DNA of 47,847 nt from Bryobacterales bacterium (GTDB lineage Bacteria > Acidobacteriota > Terriglobia > Bryobacterales > Bryobacteraceae): contig CANIIC010000010.1 of assembly GCA_947467395.1 (NCBI GenBank), positions 1 to 47,847 of the forward strand, in the 5' to 3' direction. Shown in pieces: positions 32,883 through 39,290 of this stretch. How positions within the stretch are numbered: position 1 is the first letter of the stretch; every line of letters starts with the position of its first letter. The notes beneath the pieces were generated by a model. It saw only the letters and a list, made by a program, of their open reading frames with translations, was not told the origin of the DNA and made no database searches. The position numbers and the translations under genes are program-made.

Positions 32883-34634
32883 ATGCGAACCTTGTTTGTT
32901 TCACTTGTGGCCGCGACGGCCTTGTTGGGGCAGGACGCACTTCAACGGAATCAAGCCCAGCCCGAGACTGAGCGCACGATCACCACCACCGATGGCCAAC
33001 GGATCTCCGGTCGCGTGGTGAACGAAGGCTCCAACGACCTGCAACTCCGCGAGGCGAACGGGCGCATTCGGCTGTTCCGCAAGCTCGACGGAGGGCGCTT
33101 TAGGGTGGTGACGTCACAGACGGACTGGCCGACGTACAACGGCTCCGATGGTGGCAATCGCTACTCCACGCTGACGCAGATCAACAAGAACAACGTCGCA
33201 AAGTTGTCCATGCAGTGGATGTTCCCTCTGGGCAACGTAAATCAGGTGGAGAACACGCCGCTGGTGGTGGATGGCGTGATGTACGTCTCCAGCGCGAATC
33301 AAGTTTGGGCTCTGGATGCAGGCACCGGCCGCCAGGTGTGGACGTATCGCCGCAATCGCACGCAGGGCATCACGGGCAACGCGGCCATCGGCTTCAATCG
33401 CGGCGTGGCGCAAGCAGGCGACCGCGTGTTCCTGCTGACGGACAACGCGCACCTCATCGCACTGAGCAAGGCCAACGGCGAACTGCTGTGGGAAACTACC
33501 CTGGCCGATTCGAAAGAGAACTATAACGGCACGTCGGCTCCACTGGTGGCGGGCGGACTGGTCATCACCGGCACGGCGGGGGGCGATGAAGGCGTGCGCG
33601 GTTTCGTCGCGGCCTACGATCCGCAGACCGGCAAAGAAGTATGGCGATTCTGGACGGTTCCCAAGCCGGGGCAACCGGGTGCCGAGGAAGTCGCAAACAC
33701 GTGGCAGGGCGCGAATACGGATCACCGCTCCGGCGCAACGTGGATGACAGGCACTTATGATGCGTCGACCGGCTTGGTGTACTGGCCCGTCGGCAACCCG
33801 GGTCCGGATTACGATGGCGCGGATCGCCTGGGCGACAACCTGTATACGGATTGCGTGATCGCGCTGGACGCGAAGACCGGCAAGCTGAAGTGGTACTACC
33901 AGTTCACGCCGCACGACGTGCATGATTGGGATGCGCAGGAGCCGCCTGTGCTCATCGACGCGAACTGGCAGGGTCAGCCTCGCAAGCTGCTGATCCAGGC
34001 GAACCGCAACGGTTTCTTCTATGTGCTGGATCGCACCGATGGCAAGCTGCTACTGGGCAAGCAATTCCTGAAGAGTTTGAACTGGGCGAGCGGCATCGGC
34101 GCCGACGGCAAGCCGGTGCTAAAGGAACTGCCGAAGACGGCGGACGGCAACACGTATGTGTGCCCGGGGTTCCAGGGCGGTGCGAACTGGTTCTCGACGT
34201 CCTACAATCCGGGGACCGGTCTCTACTACTTCAACGCGCTGGAGCGCTGTAACGTATTCTCCATCACGAAGGGCGACTGGCAGGCGGGCCGAGGCTTCAT
34301 GGGTGGCGCGGCGCGTCCAGTTCCAGGCGAGACCTTTGAAAAGTTCCTGCGCGGCATCGACATCCAGACCGGCGAAGTGAAGGTGGACGTGCCGCAGGTG
34401 AGCCGGGAACTGACGGCCTCGGGCGGCGTGATCTCGACTGCGGCGGGCATCGTGTTCTACGCGGAGAACAGCGGAGCACTCGTCGCAGCCGATGCGACCT
34501 CGGGCAAAACGTTGTGGCAGTTCCAGACCAATCAGGTCTGGAAGGCCTCACCGATGACCTACATGTTCGACAACAAGCAGTACATCGCGATCGCGGCCGG
34601 CAACAGCATTCTCTCCTTCGCCGTTCAGGAGTAA
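32883..34634 (+). CDS. PQQ-dependent dehydrogenase-like quinoprotein, exported
   Basis: 583 residues from ATG 32883, where a signal peptide MRTLFVSLVAATALLGQ begins; a longer open frame upstream overlaps the hydratase and is rejected. Residues about 33-70 look like a small beta domain (TTDGQRISGRVVNEGSNDLQLREANGRIRLF). An eight-bladed PQQ propeller follows: DWPTYNGSDGGNRYSTLTQINKNNV, WALDAGTGRQVWTYRR, WYYQFTPHDVHDWDAQEPPVLID, ASGGVISTAAGIVFY. No haem c motif is present, so electrons must pass to a separate acceptor. An alcohol or sugar substrate is likely but unknown. A secreted protein gene follows at 10 bp, in a probable operon. Confidence 0.88.
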   Translation: MRTLFVSLVAATALLGQDALQRNQAQPETERTITTTDGQRISGRVVNEGSNDLQLREANGRIRLFRKLDGGRFRVVTSQTDWPTYNGSDGGNRYSTLTQINKNNVAKLSMQWMFPLGNVNQVENTPLVVDGVMYVSSANQVWALDAGTGRQVWTYRRNRTQGITGNAAIGFNRGVAQAGDRVFLLTDNAHLIALSKANGELLWETTLADSKENYNGTSAPLVAGGLVITGTAGGDEGVRGFVAAYDPQTGKEVWRFWTVPKPGQPGAEEVANTWQGANTDHRSGATWMTGTYDASTGLVYWPVGNPGPDYDGADRLGDNLYTDCVIALDAKTGKLKWYYQFTPHDVHDWDAQEPPVLIDANWQGQPRKLLIQANRNGFFYVLDRTDGKLLLGKQFLKSLNWASGIGADGKPVLKELPKTADGNTYVCPGFQGGANWFSTSYNPGTGLYYFNALERCNVFSITKGDWQAGRGFMGGAARPVPGETFEKFLRGIDIQTGEVKVDVPQVSRELTASGGVISTAAGIVFYAENSGALVAADATSGKTLWQFQTNQVWKASPMTYMFDNKQYIAIAAGNSILSFAVQE

Positions 34635-34644
34635 ACTAGTCGGG

Positions 34645-35451
34645 ATGCGATTTCAGCCGGTAGTTCTGTTGGGAGCCGCGCTTGCGGCGTTTGCAATGGT
34701 CGCGTGGACGCAGGCGCTGCCGACCGCCGTGCCGGGCGGACGCATGCCCGATGCGGCGAAGGGCACGAAAGCGGGCCCCACGCCGCGCCTGGCGGACGGC
34801 AAGCCCGACCTGGGCAACGGCAAGGGCGCGTGGAATCCGCGCACGGTCGTGAACCTCGGCGGCGGCGGACGTCAAGGCCCGGCTCGTTCCCCCGTGGAAA
34901 AGCAGGTCGAAGTGCCGATGCTGGCGTGGACCAAGGCCTACTACGACAAGGCTCAGGACAACCTGGGCATCGACGATCCCGAAGCGCGCTGCCTGCCTCC
35001 GGGCATCCCGCGCATGCAAGCGACGCCGTTCCCGTTCCAGATGTATCAACTGCCGGATCGCGTGATTCAGGTGTGGGAAGGCGGCACGCATATGTGGCGC
35101 ATCATCCCGACCGACGGGCGTCCGCACAGCAAGGATCCCGAGCCGTCGTACTTAGGCGAACCGCGCGGCCACTGGGAAGGCGACACGCTGGTGGTGGACG
35201 TGATCGCGTTCAACGAACGCACGTGGCTGGATCAGGACGGCCATCCGCACAGCGAGAAGCTGCACGTCATCGAGAAATACACGCGCTTGGATGAACTGAA
35301 CATGCGTTACGAGTTCATCATCGACGACCCCGGCGCCTATAGCGCCACATGGGGCAACAGCTACCTGATCCCATTCGTTCCCGGCGGCGAGTTGATGGAG
35401 TACGTCTGCCAGGAGAACAACCAGGACTTGTATCACCTGAAGGGCAAGTAA
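34645..35451 (+). CDS. Secreted WEGDTLVVD-motif protein
   Basis: 268 residues. Signal peptide MRFQPVVLLGAALAAFAMVAWTQA. Then a linker with PRLADGKPDLGNGKGAWNPR and a domain containing EARCLPPGIPRM, RVIQVWEGGTHMWRIIPTDGRPH, GHWEGDTLVVDVIAFNERTWLDQDGHPHSEKLHVIEKYTR and VCQENNQDLYHL. The same core occurs in the gene at 37460-38446. I recognise it as a large family of secreted acidobacterial proteins without known activity. Its close placement behind a quinoprotein suggests a periplasmic partner, but that is inference. Confidence 0.78.
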   Translation: MRFQPVVLLGAALAAFAMVAWTQALPTAVPGGRMPDAAKGTKAGPTPRLADGKPDLGNGKGAWNPRTVVNLGGGGRQGPARSPVEKQVEVPMLAWTKAYYDKAQDNLGIDDPEARCLPPGIPRMQATPFPFQMYQLPDRVIQVWEGGTHMWRIIPTDGRPHSKDPEPSYLGEPRGHWEGDTLVVDVIAFNERTWLDQDGHPHSEKLHVIEKYTRLDELNMRYEFIIDDPGAYSATWGNSYLIPFVPGGELMEYVCQENNQDLYHLKGK

Positions 35452-35455
35452 GCCG

Positions 35456-37006
35456 CTAGTTCACCACGTTCTGCTGCATCGCCCATAGCGCCGCAGCGGC
35501 ACGTGTGGAGACGTTGATCTTGTCGTAGATGTGCTGAATGTGGTGGTCTGTGGTCTTCGGCGAGATGAACAGCTTGTCGGCGATCTGCTGCGTTGTAAGA
35601 CCGCGCGCCGCCAGACGAAGCACATCGATTTCACGACGTGAGAGCCCTCCGGGATACTGGGTGCGACTCGCTTTGATAGCTTCGCCATGCCCCGCTGCAA
35701 CGAGCACCGCGTTGGTCGCGCGAGGCTCCAGCGCGCCCTGGGCCACCAATCGCCGGAGTTCGACTGCAGCGTCTTCCAGGGAGAACGCTTCCCGATCAGC
35801 ACGATCCATGGTCATGCCGACATAAATCTCTACAGCGGCGAGCACGCAGGCCGCCGGATCGCCGGTGCTGTCGCGCAATCGCTTATGGTAGCCGCTCCCG
35901 TCGCATTTTTCATGATGTGCGGACGCCACAGGGTTGAGCTCAGCCAACCCGGCGGAGCGTCGCAGCATCTGTTCGGTCAGCATCGGATGCAGTTCCACGC
36001 GATCAAATTCCGAACGCGTCAACGGGCCGGGTTTATCGAGGATGGAGTTCGACACCCCCGTAGTGCCAAAGTCATGCACCAGCGCGGCGCGCAGAACCAT
36101 GGTGACGGCATCCTCATTCAGACCCAGTTGCCGAGCCGCATCGGCGCTCAATTCGGCACAGCGGCGACTGTGTCCCGCCATGTAGGGCGATTTCAGATCG
36201 ATGAAGTCTGCGGCGACTGTCAGCGCCGCATCCAGAGCCTCTCCGTCCAGAACACGCCGAGGTTCGGGCTCTAGCGCCAGCACGGCATCCCACGGTTCCA
36301 GCTTGTCCAGCTTCTCGAACCACGCCAAACCGTGTTCGACGAAGATGTCGGCCAGCGCCGGATCGTAGGTCTGGTCCCGGCGTTGACGTGCAGCCTCAAT
36401 TGCTCGAGCAGGAGAAAAGATGCGGCCGAGAGCTTCCATGTCCTGGCTGAGATGGACCACGCGCATCGCCAGCGGAATCGCCTCCCCTTTGGCGTGCGTC
36501 GGAAACCCGTTGCCGTTCCAGCGCTCAAAAGTGAAGCGCAGGGCTTCGCGCACCGTGGGATTCAAATCCAGGCGCTGCGCCAGCATGTCCGCCACTTCGC
36601 AGCCGGAAGAGAAGTTGTGGATCGCCCATTCGTGCGCGGACTTCTGCAACATCTGCACGATCTGTTCACTATCTTCGGGGGATCGCCCCGCGGTGGCAAA
36701 CTTCACGACGTCGCCCATGACTTCCGCGGGATTTCCGGCATCATGCACCAACGTCTGGGCGCGGATAGCGATTTCATCCCCGAACACCGTCGCGACCTCG
36801 TGGGCATGGCCCGTGCAGCCGACATAGCGCAGGAGAGAGACCCAGAACGCCGCATCGCGCATCTCCGGGTCGACGCCGGCCGCCTGGCAGATCCAGTTCG
36901 CCAGCAAACAGGAGCGCAACTGCGATTGCAGCGGCTGGCCGAACGCATTGTCCTGGGCCAGCGCCAAAGTGGCGACAAACTCAGAGAGACGAAGTTGAGA
37001 AGTCAA
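35456..37006 (-). CDS. HD-domain protein with C-terminal LuxR-type HTH
   Basis: 516 residues from TTG 37006; no better start is visible, and the opening LRLSEFVATLALAQDNAFGQPL fits. The first half is a degenerate HD-like copy (WNGNGFPTHAKGEAIPLAMRVVHLSQDMEAL). The second half has SPYMAGHSRRCAEL, ALVHDFGTTGVSNSIL and SAHHEKCDGSGYHK, an HD phosphohydrolase related to HD-GYP but reading GYH in place of GYP. The end is a LuxR helix-turn-helix (LSRREIDVLRLAARGLTTQQIADKLFISPKTTDHHI). It is probably a nucleotide-responsive transcription factor. It is divergent from a DUF3303 gene, with a perfect inverted repeat between them. Confidence 0.87.
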   Translation of the reverse strand: MTSQLRLSEFVATLALAQDNAFGQPLQSQLRSCLLANWICQAAGVDPEMRDAAFWVSLLRYVGCTGHAHEVATVFGDEIAIRAQTLVHDAGNPAEVMGDVVKFATAGRSPEDSEQIVQMLQKSAHEWAIHNFSSGCEVADMLAQRLDLNPTVREALRFTFERWNGNGFPTHAKGEAIPLAMRVVHLSQDMEALGRIFSPARAIEAARQRRDQTYDPALADIFVEHGLAWFEKLDKLEPWDAVLALEPEPRRVLDGEALDAALTVAADFIDLKSPYMAGHSRRCAELSADAARQLGLNEDAVTMVLRAALVHDFGTTGVSNSILDKPGPLTRSEFDRVELHPMLTEQMLRRSAGLAELNPVASAHHEKCDGSGYHKRLRDSTGDPAACVLAAVEIYVGMTMDRADREAFSLEDAAVELRRLVAQGALEPRATNAVLVAAGHGEAIKASRTQYPGGLSRREIDVLRLAARGLTTQQIADKLFISPKTTDHHIQHIYDKINVSTRAAAALWAMQQNVVN

Positions 37007-37057
37007 TATAGGGAACTCTCCCGATGCAATGTACAGCTACTGAACGTAAACTCATAC

Positions 37058-37075
37058 TACACCGAGCACGGTGTA
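37058..37075. promoter_or_regulatory. Perfect 7-bp inverted repeat between HD-LuxR and DUF3303 genes
   Basis: TACACCG-AGCA-CGGTGTA, 52 bp from the regulator start and 22 bp from ATG 37098. It is a good candidate for self-binding by the LuxR-type regulator. Confidence 0.4.
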
Positions 37076-37097
37076 ACCCTGTTCCCGAGACTAAACA

Positions 37098-37409
37098 ATG
37101 AAATATATGATTACGTGGCACGAGCGGCCACAAGGTTCCCCGATCGAGTACGAGAACGCGCAGAAGCGCATCCTTGAGGTATTCGGCCAGTGGCAAGCGC
37201 CGGCGAACTTCAAGATCGAGATGTTCGTGATCCGCGTCGGAGAATGGGGCGGCAACATGCTGCTGGAATGCGACGACCTGAAGCTGATTCACAAATTCTG
37301 CTCCATGCTGCCGGCCTTCGTGTTTGAAGTGCGCCCGGTGCTCGTGATTCAGGATGCCGTGAGTTCGGAACTCGAAATCATGGCGTGGCGGGACGGATTG
37401 AAGAAGTAA
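37098..37409 (+). CDS. DUF3303 family protein
   Basis: 103 residues. It reads MKYMITWHERPQGSPIEYENAQKRILEVFGQWQAPANFKIEMFVIRVGEWGGNMLLECDDLKLIHKF, which has the ferredoxin-like alpha/beta dimer pattern of DUF3303: an opening KYM-x-TW, a GQW-x-AP centre and a G-x-LL-x-E-x-DD stretch. The protein is small, cytoplasmic and of unknown function. Divergence from an HD/LuxR regulator with an inverted repeat in the gap suggests that regulator controls it. It converges on the following minus-strand gene through a strong hairpin. Confidence 0.82.
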   Translation: MKYMITWHERPQGSPIEYENAQKRILEVFGQWQAPANFKIEMFVIRVGEWGGNMLLECDDLKLIHKFCSMLPAFVFEVRPVLVIQDAVSSELEIMAWRDGLKK

Positions 37410-37417
37410 GAATTCAC

Positions 37418-37454
37418 GGGAGAGGCCGCAAGTGCGATGAACCTGCGGCCTCCC
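37418..37454. terminator. Hairpin between convergent genes (probable terminator)
   Basis: GGGA-ga-GGCCGCA-like left arm (37418-37430) pairs with TGCGGCCTCCC (37444-37454), an 11-bp stem with a 2-nt bulge. It lies between the stops of the DUF3303 gene and the convergent secreted-protein gene. No T-run follows on either strand, so it may act as a rho-assisted or blocking hairpin. Confidence 0.5.
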
Positions 37455-37459
37455 TGAAA

Positions 37460-38446
37460 TCAGTGTGCGACGTAGTGTTCCGTCTTCTCGTTCTCGTTGC
37501 AGACGTATTCCTGCAACTCCTCATTCGGCGCCAGCGGCAGGATGCGGCGGATCTTGTACGGACGGCTGAAGGTCGCAGGATCTTCGACGGTCAGTTCCAC
37601 CTCAATCGTGCCAAGGTTCGGACGCCGGAAGCGCTCGATCACATGCGTCGTTTCGGTCTGCGGCAGGCCGTTGGCCGTCAGCCAGCCCTTATCGTTTAAG
37701 CCCACCGTATCCACCACCAGCGTGTCGCCTTCCCAATGACCGACCGAGTGACCCATCCAACTGGGGTTCGGATCCTGAGGATGCGCGCGTCCATCAAGGA
37801 AGATCTGGCGGAAGCCGGGAGCGCTGCCTTCCAGCAGGATCACCAGCAGTTTCGGGGTCTGTACGAACTTGGTCAAGTCCTGCGCGTTCGTGCGAACCAC
37901 ACCGCCGGGTAGGCACAGTCCGCGCGGATCATCCTTGGTGTTTTCGGCCTGACGCTTCTTCACCAGCGCGGCGGCAGCGGGAACCAATGGAGTGTCATCG
38001 GGCTCCGTATCGACCGCGGGAGCCCAGACGCCCGACAAATCCGGATGCCCGTCGGAGGCTTTCGGGGCGTCACCCGCAACGGGATCCAAGCGATCGCGCA
38101 GCAGCAGGAAAGAAGATTCGCCAGGAATCGCGAAATTGCCCGCCGGAGTGAGCGTCGCGGTGAAGGTGAACGGAGTCCCGGCAGCCAGATCCACGGCACG
38201 GCGTGTTCCAGTGCTGAACTGAGTCTTGGTGGCGAACAAATCGTAACGGCCCGGAGGCAAGGACAAAGTATAGATCCCGGAGGCGGCCGAAAACGCTCCG
38301 AAAGATTCGCCGCTGGTCAGGTTGCGCGCGCGGATTTCCGCTTTCTCCAGCGGTCCAGCCGGGCCTGAAATTGTGCCCGTGACGACCGCCTGCGCCCAAC
38401 TCACGCTGGCTAGGGCCAGCATCCACCATCCCGCTCTGCTTTTCAT
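37460..38446 (-). CDS. Secreted protein: carboxypeptidase-regulatory-like domain plus WEGDTLVVD domain
   Basis: 328 residues from ATG 38444-38446, where the signal peptide MKSRAGWWMLALASVSWAQA begins; longer frames run through another gene. Residues about 22-95 form a carboxypeptidase regulatory-like beta domain (VVTGTISGPAGPLEKAEIRARNL, GIYTLSLPPGRYDLFATKTQF). The rest matches the protein at 34645: DGHPDLSGVWAPA, GLCLPGGVVRTN, GHWEGDTLVVDTVGLNDKGWLTANGLPQTETTHVIERFRR, EYVCNENEKTEHYV. Function unknown. Seven bp separate it from the small membrane-protein gene upstream, so the two are probably co-transcribed. Confidence 0.8.
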   Translation of the reverse strand: MKSRAGWWMLALASVSWAQAVVTGTISGPAGPLEKAEIRARNLTSGESFGAFSAASGIYTLSLPPGRYDLFATKTQFSTGTRRAVDLAAGTPFTFTATLTPAGNFAIPGESSFLLLRDRLDPVAGDAPKASDGHPDLSGVWAPAVDTEPDDTPLVPAAAALVKKRQAENTKDDPRGLCLPGGVVRTNAQDLTKFVQTPKLLVILLEGSAPGFRQIFLDGRAHPQDPNPSWMGHSVGHWEGDTLVVDTVGLNDKGWLTANGLPQTETTHVIERFRRPNLGTIEVELTVEDPATFSRPYKIRRILPLAPNEELQEYVCNENEKTEHYVAH

Positions 38447-38453
38447 GCTTTGG

Positions 38454-38603
38454 TTACGTCTGATTGTAACCAATAGCAGTGAGGATCGCGGCCAGCAGTA
38501 CGAGCGCCAAACCCAAGGTCGCCATGCCGAGCACGATCTTGGGAAAGGTCCGGCGAAATTCGGGCGAGTTGATGTCCACGTTCTGACGATACCAGGAACG
38601 CAT
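38454..38603 (-). CDS. Small membrane protein (49 aa)
   Basis: 49 residues from ATG 38601-38603 (MRSWYRQNVDINSPEF), with one long transmembrane helix (IVLGMATLGLALVLLAAILTAI) and a short C-terminal end. GGGTGCG lies just before the ATG, and a -10 (TATAGA on this strand) lies 15 nt upstream. An in-frame ATG at 38652-38654 would overlap the BON gene start, so I prefer the shorter form. It is too small to assign. The hydrophobic helix after an arginine-lysine stretch and the 7-bp gap to the next gene support a real gene. Confidence 0.55.
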   Translation of the reverse strand: MRSWYRQNVDINSPEFRRTFPKIVLGMATLGLALVLLAAILTAIGYNQT

Positions 38604-38618
38604 CGCACCCGGGATGAA

Positions 38619-38626
38619 TCTATAGA
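38619..38626. promoter_or_regulatory. Palindromic -10 for small membrane protein and BON protein
   Basis: TCTATAGA is its own reverse complement and gives TATAGA on both strands. It lies 15 nt before the minus ATG. On the plus strand AAGGAG separates it from the ATG of the BON gene. Confidence 0.5.
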
Positions 38627-38652
38627 ATTGAGAGCCCGAAAGGAGATCATCC

Positions 38653-39222
38653 ATGTTCCGCACTTTGACCCTATCCCTGTGTTTACTTCCAGTCCTAGCC
38701 GTCGCACAGCCCAAGCAGGTCGACCGCAGCGCTACCAGCCCGCAAGCCCAGGCGCGCATCCTTCGCGAGGTTCAGCACGAATTATTGACACTTCCCCAGT
38801 ACGGCGTCTTCGACTACCTGACGTTCAGCATCAACGGCCGCACCGTCACCCTACAGGGCGACGTCCGCTTGCCTGTCCTGAAGTCGAACGCGGAAAAGGC
38901 GGTGAAGGAGATCGAAGGCGTCGAGAAAGTCGACAACCAGATCAACGTCCTGCCTGTGTATTCCAGTGACGACGCCATCCGCATCGCCGTCTATCAGGCG
39001 ATTTACGGCAATCCCGCGCTTCAGCGTTACGCGTTCCAGGCCATCCCCTCCGTCCATATCATCGTGAACAAGGGCAATATCCGGCTGGAGGGAGCCGTCG
39101 CCAACCGGGCGGACGCGGATCAGGCCCTGATTCGGGCCAAGACAGTGCCGGGGACGTTCCAGGTAACCAGCAACCTCAAGACCGATGCGCAGCTGGCCGC
39201 CATCGAAGAGCGTCGGCAGTAA
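38653..39222 (+). CDS. Exported protein with two BON domains
   Basis: 189 residues with a strong AAGGAG before ATG 38653. Signal peptide MFRTLTLSLCLLPVLAVAQ. There are two BON domains, at about residues 33-100 (ILREVQHELLTLPQYGVFDYLTFSINGRTVTLQGDVRLP, EIEGVEKVDNQINVL) and 105-180 (IRIAVYQAIYGNPALQRYAFQAIPSVHIIVNKGNIRLEGAV). BON domains bind phospholipid membranes and occur in periplasmic stress and envelope proteins. It may protect or organise the outer membrane; this is family knowledge, not read from the sequence. A bidirectional hairpin follows the stop. Confidence 0.9.
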   Translation: MFRTLTLSLCLLPVLAVAQPKQVDRSATSPQAQARILREVQHELLTLPQYGVFDYLTFSINGRTVTLQGDVRLPVLKSNAEKAVKEIEGVEKVDNQINVLPVYSSDDAIRIAVYQAIYGNPALQRYAFQAIPSVHIIVNKGNIRLEGAVANRADADQALIRAKTVPGTFQVTSNLKTDAQLAAIEERRQ

Positions 39223-39225
39223 ACG

Positions 39226-39272
39226 CGAAAGCCACCCGAACCGCAGCAATGCCGCGATCCGAGTGGCTTTCG
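39226..39272. terminator. Hairpin between BON and nrdJ genes (probable bidirectional terminator)
   Basis: CGAAAGCCAC (39226-39235) pairs perfectly with GTGGCTTTCG (39263-39272), and the interior can pair further with mismatches. It fills the 68-bp gap between two convergent stop codons. Only short T-stretches flank it, so termination strength is uncertain. Confidence 0.6.
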
Positions 39273-39290
39273 ATCCCCCTCAGCGAACGT

